Shown piece by piece: positions 17,308-24,849 of a DNA stretch of 64,000 nt. The stretch is from Terriglobia bacterium (GTDB lineage: Bacteria > Acidobacteriota > Terriglobia > Terriglobales > Acidobacteriaceae). The stretch spans positions 1 through 64,000 of the forward strand of contig JAVUPY010000011.1 of the NCBI GenBank assembly GCA_032252755.1. Direction: 5' to 3'. Position numbers and translations under genes: made by a program. Position 1 is the first letter of the stretch, and each line of letters begins with the position of its first letter. The notes below the pieces were generated by a model. It worked only from the letters and a program-made list of their open reading frames with translations. It made no database searches and was not told the DNA's origin.

Positions 17308-17769
17308 ATGAAAGTTAAAGACAAAGCCCCTGAATTCAGTCTACCGGATGAGAATGGGAACACGGTGGAATTGAAGCAGTTTCGCGGCAAACCCGTCGTC
17401 CTGTTCTTCTACCCAAAAGCCAATACACCCGGTTGAACGATAGAAGCGTGCGGGTTCCGCGACGCATACAGCAAACTCACTCGGGCGGGTGTAACCGTGC
17501 TCGGCATTTCCGCCGACACCCCCTCGGCCCAGAAGAAGTTCAAAGAGAAGTACGAGCTGCCCTACACACTCCTTGCCGATAAGGATAAAACAGTTGCCAA
17601 ACAGTTTGATGTGATCAAAGAGAAGAACATGTATGGCAAAAAGGTGATGGGCATCGCGAGAACGACGTTTTTGATCGGCCCAGACGGCAAAATCGTCCAC
17701 ATTTTCGAGAACGTCAAACCCGATGGCCACGCCGAAGAGGTGCTGGCGGAGATCAAAGCCTCAAAGTAG
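17308..17769 (+). CDS. bcp: Bcp-type peroxiredoxin with selenocysteine at the peroxidatic position
   Basis: 153 residues read through an in-frame TGA at 17434-17436 (codon 43). The frame before and after the TGA is one uninterrupted Bcp/PrxQ protein: FSLPDENGNTVELKQFRGK and VVLFFYPKANTPG, then Sec, then TIEACGFRDAYSKL, and later GIARTTFLIGPDGKI. The TGA sits exactly where family members have the peroxidatic Cys (TPGCT), and Cys48, five residues on, is the resolving Cys. A stem-loop at 17446-17465 fits a bacterial SECIS. The protein should reduce peroxides through a selenenylsulfide. A TAGAAT box ends 7 nt before the ATG, and no ribosome site is seen. The alternative of a nonsense mutation is less likely given codon position and hairpin. 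Confidence 0.88.
17446..17465 (+). other. Candidate bacterial SECIS element of bcp
   Basis: GCGU and GCGG (17446-17453) pair with CCGC and ACGC (17457-17460, 17462-17465), with one bulged G at 17461 and a GUU apical loop at 17454-17456. The loop G is preceded by 17 nt after the UGA at 17434-17436, inside the range known for bacterial SECIS hairpins, which also need a G at the start of the loop. It lies within the coding sequence, as required in bacteria. Confidence 0.75.
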
Positions 17770-17782
17770 CAGACTGTATTTC

Positions 17783-17811
17783 AGTAGCCCCGGCCTCCCC
17801 CGGCCGGGGAT
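17783..17811. repeat. REP-like hairpin (AGTAGCCCCGGC family)
   Basis: AGTAGCCCCGGCC and GGCCGGGG form a hairpin between bcp and the glycosylase gene. Related copies lie at 23911-23938 (opposite orientation) and 39639-39665. Confidence 0.55.
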
Positions 17812-17845
17812 CCTCGCCGCAACGGTCGCAATTCAGGAACTCTCG

Positions 17846-18511
17846 ATGCATAAACATACTCCGAATGGCGCTCCCGACTCTGCGCTCAAACGGGCTCGCC
17901 CGTTGCTACCAAGGTTCTTCGATCGTGATCCGCGGAAGGTTGCGCAAGAACTGCTGGGAAAGCTGCTGATCCGTAACGAAAACGGTCACCTGCTGGCCGG
18001 ACGCGTTGTAGAGACGGAGGCCTACATGGGCGTGACCGACGCGGCCGCCCACAGCGCTGCCGGGCTCACGAAGCGCAATGCCGTTCTCTTTGGCCCGCCG
18101 GGACACGCTTACGTCTATTTCATCTACGGCAATCATTATTGCCTGAACGTGAGCTGCATGCCCGAAGGCGATGCCGGTTGCGTGCTCTTCCGGGCTATGG
18201 AACCGGTCGCCGGCTTACCTCGCATGGCGCGTTACCGCAATCTCGAACTCCCTCCCGAGCCTCGCGTCACGCAGCTTCGTGTGCTTACGTCAGGTCCCGG
18301 ACGAATGGCCGAGGCTCTGGATATTACCCGTGATCGCGACAATGGCAAGGACCTCACCGATCCCTCGCGTTCGGACCTCTGGCTCGCCGACGACAGCTTC
18401 CGCCCCGAGAGCGTGACTATCACTCCTCGGATCGGCATCACAAAAGCCATCGACGAACCGTTGCGCTTCGTCATCTCTGGCAATCCGTTTGTCAGCGGAA
18501 GACGCGTGTAG
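17846..18511 (+). CDS. 3-methyladenine DNA glycosylase (AAG/Mpg family)
   Basis: 221 residues. Core motifs are FFDRDPRKVAQELLGKLLI, GRVVETEAYMG (with the catalytic Glu), DAAAHSAAGLTKRNAVLFGP, GHAYVYFIYGNHYCLNV and the late SGPGRMAEALDI. It excises alkylated and deaminated purines in base excision repair. The ATG at 17846 with AGGA shortly upstream is preferred over the start at 17723, which would overlap bcp. It follows bcp by 76 bp containing a REP-like hairpin. Confidence 0.93.
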   Translation: MHKHTPNGAPDSALKRARPLLPRFFDRDPRKVAQELLGKLLIRNENGHLLAGRVVETEAYMGVTDAAAHSAAGLTKRNAVLFGPPGHAYVYFIYGNHYCLNVSCMPEGDAGCVLFRAMEPVAGLPRMARYRNLELPPEPRVTQLRVLTSGPGRMAEALDITRDRDNGKDLTDPSRSDLWLADDSFRPESVTITPRIGITKAIDEPLRFVISGNPFVSGRRV

Positions 18512-18587
18512 GCGCGCCTCTTTGTGGCGAGTGCGGCTCCGGTATTAAACTAGCTGGTTTGCATTTCGCAGCCGAAGAGGTTTGTGC

Positions 18588-19799
18588 ATGACCACGAGTA
18601 CTCGAACCGATCCACTCGCATTTCTCACCGACGAACTGAATGCTCTGAAGAAGAAGGGAACCTACTTCCGGCTGCGCGTCCTCGAAGACGAGCAAGCGTC
18701 GGTCTGCACCTTCGACGGCAAAAATGTAATTAACCTCGCCTCGAATAACTACCTCGGTCTGACCACCCACCCGAAGCTTCGCGAGGCGGCGCTGGAAGCG
18801 ACAAAGAAGTACGGAGTCGGCTCGGGCGCGGTGCGCACCATTGCCGGAACCATGTCGATCCACATGGAACTCGAAGAGAAGATCGCGCGCTTCAAGAACG
18901 TTGAGGCCTGCGTGGTCTTCCAGTCAGGCTTTACGGCAAACGCGGGAACGGTCTCAGCGATCCTCGGCAAAGATGATTTCATCATCAGCGACGAGCTGAA
19001 CCATGCCTCGATCATCGACGGCTGCCGCCTGTCGCGCGCCAAGATCCTCGTCTTCCGTCACAAGGACCTGGCGCATGCCGAGGAGCAGTTGGCGAGCGTG
19101 AAGGATCAACCCGGCAAAAAGTTGCTGATCACCGACGGCGTTTTCTCCATGGACGGCGACATTGGGCCGCTGCCCGGCTTGTGCGATCTGGCCGAGAAAT
19201 ACGGCGCGATCATGATGATCGACGACGCGCACTCTTCCGGCGTTCTGGGCCGGCAGGGGCGCGGGACCGTCGATCACTTTGGGCAGCACGGGCGCGTCGA
19301 CATCCAGGTCGGCACGCTGTCGAAGGCGATCGGCGCGCTCGGCGGATACGTCTGCGGGACACGCGATCTGATCGAGTTCCTCTACCATCGCGGGCGGCCG
19401 TTCCTGTTCTCGACCTCGCATCCGCCGTCGGTCGCGGCGACCTGTATCGCGGCCTTCGATGTTCTCCAGACAGAGCCGCAGTGGATGGAGCAGCTCTGGG
19501 ACAATACGAAGTACTTCAAGAAAGAACTCGGTCTGCTCGGATTCAACATCGGCGGGGTGAATACGCCGGCGAGCGAGACGCCGATCACGCCAATCATCAT
19601 CGGCGACGGCAAGACGACGATGGAGTTCTCTCGCGAGCTCTTCAAGAACGGCGTACTTGGAACCGGCATCGCGTTTCCGACGGTTCCGGAGGGCAAAGCC
19701 CGCATCCGCACCATCATGACCGCGACGCATACGCGCGAGCAGCTCGACCAGGCGCTGCAGGTACTGGAGAAGGTCGGGAAGAACATGGGGATTATCTAA
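18588..19799 (+). CDS. kbl: Glycine C-acetyltransferase (2-amino-3-ketobutyrate CoA ligase)
   Basis: 403 residues, PLP-dependent alpha-oxoamine synthase family. Motifs: NLASNNYLGLTTHPKL, GSGAVRTIAGT, DDAHSSGVLG and the lysine motif VGTLSKAIGALGGYVCG. The N-terminal and C-terminal sequence fits Kbl better than BioF. It catalyses the CoA-dependent step of threonine degradation to glycine and acetyl-CoA. A ribosome site (GAAGAGG) lies 7 nt before the ATG. Threonine dehydrogenase is not adjacent. BioF-like activity cannot be fully excluded. Confidence 0.88.
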   Translation: MTTSTRTDPLAFLTDELNALKKKGTYFRLRVLEDEQASVCTFDGKNVINLASNNYLGLTTHPKLREAALEATKKYGVGSGAVRTIAGTMSIHMELEEKIARFKNVEACVVFQSGFTANAGTVSAILGKDDFIISDELNHASIIDGCRLSRAKILVFRHKDLAHAEEQLASVKDQPGKKLLITDGVFSMDGDIGPLPGLCDLAEKYGAIMMIDDAHSSGVLGRQGRGTVDHFGQHGRVDIQVGTLSKAIGALGGYVCGTRDLIEFLYHRGRPFLFSTSHPPSVAATCIAAFDVLQTEPQWMEQLWDNTKYFKKELGLLGFNIGGVNTPASETPITPIIIGDGKTTMEFSRELFKNGVLGTGIAFPTVPEGKARIRTIMTATHTREQLDQALQVLEKVGKNMGII

Positions 19800-19852
19800 G
19801 AAGCCTGAAGGAACTTGATCAGGCCTAGACTCCTGATCCACCCCCCATTTTC

Positions 19853-20235
19853 GTGATTCCTGTTTTCAGAGACTTACGGAAATTCTCCGTGTAGATCTAT
19901 GAAAACACTCGGGTTAAATCTGAAAATACCCCGGTTACTGGTTAGTACCAAATTGGGGTACCCTACCCCTACCCCCCCGCCCCTCGAAACTTCAGAATCA
20001 GCAAGTTAGGTCACAGAATTGAACCAAATGCTCTGGAATCAGTGGATTAGGGGGAAATAATAGATTCCGAAGGGGTTGGCGTGGGAAGACGCCGCCGTTT
20101 CGACCGAATTGACGATTGTCCCATTGACGATCGAAAAGCATTGATTCGAGGCGTCCGCGGTCTTGGCGCTCGCAGACGGCGAAATTTCCAAAGAGCTAAT
20201 GACGACGGCACCCACAGAGGGCGCCGTTGTTGGAC
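19853..20235. repeat. Dispersed non-coding element, copy 1
   Basis: Contains the box CTTACGGAAATT (19873-19884) and, starting 42 nt later, TAAATCTGAAAATA (19915-19928). It ends with a hairpin formed by ACGGCACC (20205) and GGCGCCGT (20220-20227). The second copy (60040-60266) has the same boxes at the same 42-nt spacing and a perfect terminal hairpin, while the middle differs in length and sequence. Confidence 0.6.
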
Positions 20236-20430
20236 TGATCCATGGTCAGGATAGAGGGTGCTGCGGGGCGGTGTCTGTGATGTGAAGGGGAAAAAATCGG
20301 GTGGTTCCGAAATGGGAATGGAGTTCGTTGTTCGTTCTCAGTTCTTCGTTCGTTGTGAGAGTTGGAATAGGAGAACGGGTCAAAGGCCGTGAGTTGATCA
20401 ATTGAGGCTTGTGCCTGAACAAAGAAACTA

Positions 20431-20461
20431 CCCGCCCTAGCGAAGCTAGGACGGGGCACCC
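20431..20461. repeat. REP-like hairpin (CCCGCCCTAGCG family)
   Basis: CCCGCCCTAGCGAAGCTAGG followed by ACGGGGCACC; the CCTAGC/GCTAGG arms form a hairpin. Near-identical copies are at 60633-60663 and 61899-61929, with a diverged one at 60923-60951. Confidence 0.6.
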
Positions 20462-20522
20462 TCGGGGTTTTGAAGGAAGGGGTTCATCCGCGCATTTATA
20501 CTGAGCTTCGGAGAACGAAGCA

Positions 20523-20780
20523 TTGTTTGCCCGCAAAATTCGCGTCGAATACGAAGACGCCGGCCAGCGCCACCCCGCGCCCATTAAGTGGCTGGACAGT
20601 TTTGCCATGCGCAGTTTCACCAACGACCAGGTGTTTGACGACACTTTGCCGGTCAGTGATGGAGTGATTGAGATCGGGACGCGGGTGCCACTGGAATTGC
20701 TGCGCGAGCGGATGGAAGACTGGTTTCGGCGGAAGAGCTATCTGGCGAAAGAAGCGAAGTTGGTTGTAGAAGAAGGCTGA
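20523..20780 (+). CDS. Small conserved-looking protein, function unknown
   Basis: 85 residues from a TTG start at 20523, with GGAG 9 nt upstream. The sequence (KIRVEYEDAGQRHPAPIKWL, then VPLELLRERMEDWFRRKSYL) has normal amino-acid composition and ordinary codon use, unlike the shadow ORFs around it. No family is recognised. It stands alone between two repeat-rich stretches. Confidence 0.5.
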   Translation: MFARKIRVEYEDAGQRHPAPIKWLDSFAMRSFTNDQVFDDTLPVSDGVIEIGTRVPLELLRERMEDWFRRKSYLAKEAKLVVEEG

Positions 20781-21114
20781 CTCATCCGAGGGCACGAAAA
20801 CACTGCCTCTGTCGTCGCTGAAGCGACTCTGCCGCAATCCAGGGCGGTCGTTCCCCGCACTGACGTGCGGGGCTACTTTCTAAAACCGCATTCTCGCACA
20901 GGCTCTCACGTGCGACCGTAATTTCTCCGAGCAGGTTCTCACACGGACTCTGACGTGCGGGGCTACTTTCTAAAACCGCATTCTCGCACAGGCTCTCACG
21001 TGCGACCGTAATTTCTCCGAGCAGGTTCTCACACGGACTCTGACGTGCGGGGCTACTTTCTAGAACCGCTGATTCCAGCCTAGGACCGCTGATCCAGCGT
21101 TTTCCTGGATTTCC
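20781..21114. other. Intergenic tandem-repeat region
   Basis: No gene. It consists mainly of a 90-bp direct tandem repeat (20861-21062) and smaller repeats next to the end of the phosphatase gene. A hairpin CCCCGCA...TGCGGGG lies at 20853-20872. Confidence 0.7.
20861..21062. repeat. 90-bp tandem repeat, two full copies plus a partial third
   Basis: Units start at 20861, 20951 and 21041 with TGACGTGCGGGGCTACTTTC. The first two are identical over 90 bp, and the third stops after about 22 bp. Identity without drift suggests a recent duplication. Confidence 0.9.
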
Positions 21115-22923
21115 CTAGCTCGTAGCCTGCTGTGGTTCCCCGGAACTCGTAGCCTGCTGTAATTCCCCGGATGCCGTGACTTTGATCAGCATGAGGACTT
21201 TGTCGTCCTGGTGGGGACCACCGCGGGAGAAGGCCGTCACCTCGTCGAGGACGGCGTCGACAATCTGCTGCGCAGATTTGGCGCGATGCAGCGCAACGCA
21301 TTTTGCGAGGCCCTCGATCCCGAACTCTTCTTCTTTTGTGTTACAGGCCTCGGTGATGCCGTCGGTACAGCAGACGAGAATATCTCCAGGCTCAAGCGGT
21401 GTGGAGCCGCGCTGGTATTGACTGTCCGGGAACAGGCCGACGACGGTGCCGCCGGTCGAGAGTTCTTGGTGCGAGCCGTCCTTGCCGCGCACGACGATCG
21501 GCGGGCAGTGCCCAGCGTTGATGTAATGAAGGCCATTGCGGCGCGTGTCGATCAGTCCAAGGAAGCAGCTCAGGAATTTTTCGCTCTTGGTGTCGTTGTA
21601 GATCATTTCGTTGAGCGAGAGCATGAGCACTTCGAGGGAGTGCAGGTGCATGGCGAGCGCGCGCAGCGTCGCCTGCAAATTCGACATTACCAGTGCCGAA
21701 CCGACGCCTTTTCCTTCCACGTCGGCGACGACTGCAAGCAGAGTCTGCGGGCCAAGATTCAGGAAGTCGTAGTAATCGCCGCCGCATTCGAAGCAAGGCT
21801 CGTTTAAGACAGCGATGTCGTATCCCTGCAGTACCGGCGGATGCTCGGGCAACAGCGAGCGCTGAATCTGGCGGGCAACGGCGAGGTCGCGTTCCATGCG
21901 CTGCTTCTCGAGGGCCTCGCGATGCAGGCGCGCGTTCTCCAGAGCCATTGCCATGTGGCCACTGAGCTTGTTGAGGAACTCCTCGTCCTTCTTCGTGAAT
22001 TTGCCGTCGACGGTCTGATTCAACAATTGCAACACGCCGACGATCTCGCCCGACTTGTGGCGGATTGGCAGGCAGAGCAACGACTTGGTTCGGTAACCGA
22101 ATTTCTGGTCAAAGCTGGGATCGAAGAACGGAAGCTCATACGCGTCGGCCACGTTCAGCATCTCGCCAGTTTCGGCGACATGGCCGGCGACACCGCGCCC
22201 GAAAGGAACGCGGATCTCCTGGCTTTCGAGACCTTGCGCGACGATGGACCACAATTCTTTCTTCTGCTTGTCGACGAGGAATACGGTGCCGCGGTCGGCC
22301 TTCACCTCGGTGCGGGCGATGCGCAGGATGAGTTCCAGCAACTCGGCGAGATCGAGCGTCGAATTCAGCAGTCGCGTGGCTTCGAAGAGAAGCGACAGCT
22401 GTTGGATCTGGCGCTGGCTTTCTTCGGTTGAGAGTGCGCGGCTTACGGCGAATCCCGCGATTTCGGAATACGCGTGCCACCAGGAGATGACTTCATCAGC
22501 GGTTGGACCGTCGCTGTAATTCGCGATTACCCCGACCAGCTTCTTTCCGGCATTTAGCGGGAACACGGAAACGTGGGTTAGTTGCGCCTGGGTGAGTTCG
22601 ATGTCTGTAGCGCTGAGCGGCACGTTATGCTCTTCACGGCGAGCCTGCGCGACGCGCCCGAGAACTCCGGCGCCGATTGAAACGTAATCTTTGCGATGGC
22701 TGGCTTCCGCACCCGCCGAGTGCGTCAGGTATCCCGAGCCCTTGCCGGATTCATCCCACAGCCAAAGCTCCGAACGCACCGCCTCGAAGTCCTTCCAGAG
22801 GAGCGCGGGGACCTGCGACAAAATTTCTTCGTGAGAGGTTTGAGTGCCAAGACAGGTCAACGCATTCGCGAAAGCGCCGATGTAGTCCTGGGGTTTTCCT
22901 TTGACAGCTCCTGAGGCTTCCAC
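21115..22923 (-). CDS. GAF-domain PP2C-type serine phosphatase (RsbU/SpoIIE family)
   Basis: 602 residues. A GAF-like domain occupies about residues 20-160, a second GAF domain about 200-345 (GTVFLVDKQKKELWSIVAQG to GVLQLLNQTVDG), then a linker helix (RDLAVARQIQRSLLPEHPP) and a SpoIIE phosphatase domain about 375-585, with metal-binding motifs GGDYYDF, DVEGKG and GGPHQDDKVLMLIKV. Such proteins dephosphorylate anti-sigma-factor antagonists in partner-switching control. No anti-sigma gene is adjacent. The last 19 residues derive from a 27-bp tandem repeat at 21119-21172 that runs over the 3' end. Confidence 0.9.
   Translation of the reverse strand: MEASGAVKGKPQDYIGAFANALTCLGTQTSHEEILSQVPALLWKDFEAVRSELWLWDESGKGSGYLTHSAGAEASHRKDYVSIGAGVLGRVAQARREEHNVPLSATDIELTQAQLTHVSVFPLNAGKKLVGVIANYSDGPTADEVISWWHAYSEIAGFAVSRALSTEESQRQIQQLSLLFEATRLLNSTLDLAELLELILRIARTEVKADRGTVFLVDKQKKELWSIVAQGLESQEIRVPFGRGVAGHVAETGEMLNVADAYELPFFDPSFDQKFGYRTKSLLCLPIRHKSGEIVGVLQLLNQTVDGKFTKKDEEFLNKLSGHMAMALENARLHREALEKQRMERDLAVARQIQRSLLPEHPPVLQGYDIAVLNEPCFECGGDYYDFLNLGPQTLLAVVADVEGKGVGSALVMSNLQATLRALAMHLHSLEVLMLSLNEMIYNDTKSEKFLSCFLGLIDTRRNGLHYINAGHCPPIVVRGKDGSHQELSTGGTVVGLFPDSQYQRGSTPLEPGDILVCCTDGITEACNTKEEEFGIEGLAKCVALHRAKSAQQIVDAVLDEVTAFSRGGPHQDDKVLMLIKVTASGELQQATSSGEPQQATS
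21119..21172. repeat. 27-bp tandem repeat at the phosphatase 3' end
   Basis: Two units beginning CTCGTAGCCTGCTGT at 21119 and 21146, differing at a few positions. On the minus strand they code for near-duplicate (S)GE(L/P)QQATS nonapeptides at the C-terminus of the RsbU-type protein. Confidence 0.7.
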
Positions 22924-23061
22924 ACGTAACCTTTCGCGGGGAATTGGTCGAAACAGTTTAGTGCGACAGTTCCGGCTTAGGCAATGGAACGATAACCATG
23001 AAGGACACTAATGAACACGAAGGCATCTTCTCTTTGTGTCCCTTGGCGGCCCTGGTGGTGG

Positions 23062-23604
23062 CTATTTGTCGTAATGCAGGAGTGAGTACACGTCGTAATT
23101 GCCGAGCTTCTCGCGCCCCTTCAGGAAGTCGAGTTCGATGGCAAATCCAAGCCCGCAGATTTCGCCGCCGAGGGAGCTTGCCAGTTCCGCCGTCGCTTTC
23201 GCGGTTCCGCCGGTGGCGAGCAGGTCGTCGACGATGATGATGCGTTGGCCGGGGGCAATCGCGTCCTTATGGATTTCCAGCGTGTCGGAGCCGTACTCGA
23301 GTTCGTAGGTCCAGCGAACGGTTTCGGCCGGCAGCTTTTTGGGTTTCCGCACCGGCACAAAGCCAGCGTTGAGCCGATAGGCGAGCGCCGGACCGAAGAT
23401 GAATCCGCGCGCTTCGATTCCGATCACAAGATCGATGTCCTTGTTGATGTAGTACTCCGTCAGCGAATCGATCAGGGTCGCAAAACCCAGCTTGTCCTTA
23501 AGTAGCGTGGTGATGTCGTAGAAGAGAATGCCGGGCTTGGGAAAGTCGGGGACTTCGCGAACGAGTTTTTTCAGGGAATCACAGGTGGTTTTTGGCTGGT
23601 GCAT
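23062..23604 (-). CDS. apt: Adenine phosphoribosyltransferase
   Basis: 180 residues of the type I phosphoribosyltransferase fold. The PRPP loop reads [19 protein letters not shown]. Other markers are [36 protein letters not shown] and [15 protein letters not shown]. It salvages adenine to AMP. Directly upstream, with a 3-bp gap, is acyP. Confidence 0.96.
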   Translation of the reverse strand: MHQPKTTCDSLKKLVREVPDFPKPGILFYDITTLLKDKLGFATLIDSLTEYYINKDIDLVIGIEARGFIFGPALAYRLNAGFVPVRKPKKLPAETVRWTYELEYGSDTLEIHKDAIAPGQRIIIVDDLLATGGTAKATAELASSLGGEICGLGFAIELDFLKGREKLGNYDVYSLLHYDK

Positions 23605-23607
23605 TCG

Positions 23608-23895
23608 TCACCAAGCTCCTTCGATACGGAATGTACCGCTGTCCTTCAGGGGCGCTGCTTCTTCCACTTCCACGTTGTCGACCCGCGAGGCGCGCGGCCC
23701 TGCCTTGAGCTTGTCATACAAGGCGTTCAGCTGCTGGTTTGAGCCCGCGGCCAGAACTTCGACGCTGCCGTCAGCACGATTACGCACCCAACCGCCGAGG
23801 CCAAGGGCCCGGGCTTCGCGCTCGACATACCAGCGGAAGCCGACGCCCTGAACGCGGCCGGTCACGACGTAGCGACGAGTTTGCGTAGCAGCCAT
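23608..23895 (-). CDS. acyP: Acylphosphatase
   Basis: 95 residues with the signature GRVQGVGFRWYVEREA and GGWVRNRADGSVEV (catalytic Arg and Asn). It hydrolyses acyl phosphates in the cytosol. It lies 3 bp upstream of apt in the same direction; a REP-like hairpin (23911-23938) precedes it. Confidence 0.95.
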   Translation of the reverse strand: MAATQTRRYVVTGRVQGVGFRWYVEREARALGLGGWVRNRADGSVEVLAAGSNQQLNALYDKLKAGPRASRVDNVEVEEAAPLKDSGTFRIEGAW

Positions 23896-23910
23896 TGAAC
23901 TCTCAACAGA

Positions 23911-23938
23911 ACCCCGGCCGACGTGGCCGGGGCTACTG
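23911..23938. repeat. REP-like hairpin (AGTAGCCCCGGC family, inverted)
   Basis: ACCCCGGCCGACGTGGCCGG followed by GGCTACT, between efp and acyP. It is the reverse orientation of the copies at 17783 and 39639. Confidence 0.55.
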
Positions 23939-23950
23939 AAACATCATGCG

Positions 23951-24511
23951 CTATGCGCGACTCAGGTAGGCGCCTTCGCTCGTATCAACCTTGATGCGGT
24001 CGCCCTCGTTGATAAACGGCGGCACCTGGACGACCAGGCCGGTTTCGGTCTTGGCCGGTTTTGTAACGCTGGAGGCGGTCGCTGATTTCAAGCCAGGCTC
24101 GGTCTCAATCACCGTCAAGTCCACGGTTTGCGGCAGCTCAATTCCCACGGGCTTTCCGTCGAAGAACTCGACAGTGATCTGCAGGTTGGCGGTGAGGTAC
24201 TCTACCGCGTCGCCGAGTGTGTCGCGCTTAAGATTAGTCTGCTCGTAGGTGCCGGTATCCATGAAGTAGTAGTCGTCGCCGTCGTTGTAGAGGAATTCCA
24301 TCTTCACTTCGTCAACGGTAATCTTCTCGATGCCGTCAGCCGAACGGAAACGGTGTTCGAACATTGCGCCGGTACGCAGGTTACGCAGCTTGGCCTGGAT
24401 AAAGGCACGGAGGTTTCCCGGGGTACGGTGTTCGACGCTGAACACTGAGTGCAGATCATTGTTGTGCTTGATGATCATGCCGGGACGCAGTTGGGTGGCC
24501 GGGATCGCCAT
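23951..24511 (-). CDS. efp: Elongation factor P
   Basis: 186 residues with three OB-type domains. Markers: QLRPGMIIKHNNDLHSVFSV, FIQAKLRNLRTGAMFEHRF, TYEQTNLKRDTLGDA and the C-terminal TGLVVQVPPFINEGDRIKVD. It relieves ribosome stalling at polyproline. The loop that carries the modified residue reads RTPGNLRAF, so Asn33 stands where E. coli has the beta-lysylated Lys34 and other species a rhamnosylated Arg. The start at 24511 (MAIPATQLRPG) is preferred over TTG at 24520. Confidence 0.96.
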   Translation of the reverse strand: MAIPATQLRPGMIIKHNNDLHSVFSVEHRTPGNLRAFIQAKLRNLRTGAMFEHRFRSADGIEKITVDEVKMEFLYNDGDDYYFMDTGTYEQTNLKRDTLGDAVEYLTANLQITVEFFDGKPVGIELPQTVDLTVIETEPGLKSATASSVTKPAKTETGLVVQVPPFINEGDRIKVDTSEGAYLSRA

Positions 24512-24849
24512 GGGATACAAAGGCTCCTATCGTAGATTTCGCGTTTGTTTGCTCATATCCGCCGAAGTAACCTGCATCCGCTCACGCGGCGGATGTAGGG
24601 CAACAAGTCGACGGAGCGGCTCTCAAGGCGGCGCGCTCGCGCCCGGAAGAATTCCCGTTGAGGAACGCCCTTCGCGGATTCCGATTACAGAACTGCCGCG
24701 CGCTGGAGAGACGAACACTTGATTGTACAGGCTGGGCATGAGGTTTGGAAACCGGCGACGGGGCAGAGTAAAGCAGTTGAAATCCGGGGGCAACAGCCGC
24801 CGTTCCCCATCGTTCTAAGTTTGAGAAAACGCCTGCCGAGGAGTCCCCC
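24512..24849. other. Intergenic region between divergent efp and the CBS gene
   Basis: 338 bp holding the promoters of two divergent genes. No RNA gene, repeat family member or convincing small gene is seen. Confidence 0.5.

Larger units (their letters stand above)
19800..20522. other. Intergenic region with dispersed repeats
   Basis: 723 bp with no convincing gene. It holds a copy of a two-copy element (19853-20235), a CCTACCCCCCC-type pyrimidine-rich tract near 19965, and a REP-like hairpin at 20431-20461. Short ORFs here have no recognisable protein character. Confidence 0.6.

Noticed and set aside
17434-17436. TGA in the peroxiredoxin gene as a pseudogene-making nonsense mutation or sequencing error
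   Set aside because: The frame continues without any other damage, the TGA lies exactly at the catalytic Cys codon, a SECIS-like hairpin follows, and a second gene (selD) shows the same pattern.
18954-19841. 295-residue minus-strand ORF
   Set aside because: Antisense shadow of kbl, which has full PLP-enzyme motifs.
20196-20644. Overlapping minus-strand ORFs of 87 and 132 residues
   Set aside because: They cover repeat sequence and the antisense of the small gene at 20523; Arg/Ser/Thr/His-rich shadow composition.
20861-21062. Tandem 90-bp repeats as a CRISPR array
   Set aside because: Units are contiguous with no variable spacers and no cas genes are nearby.
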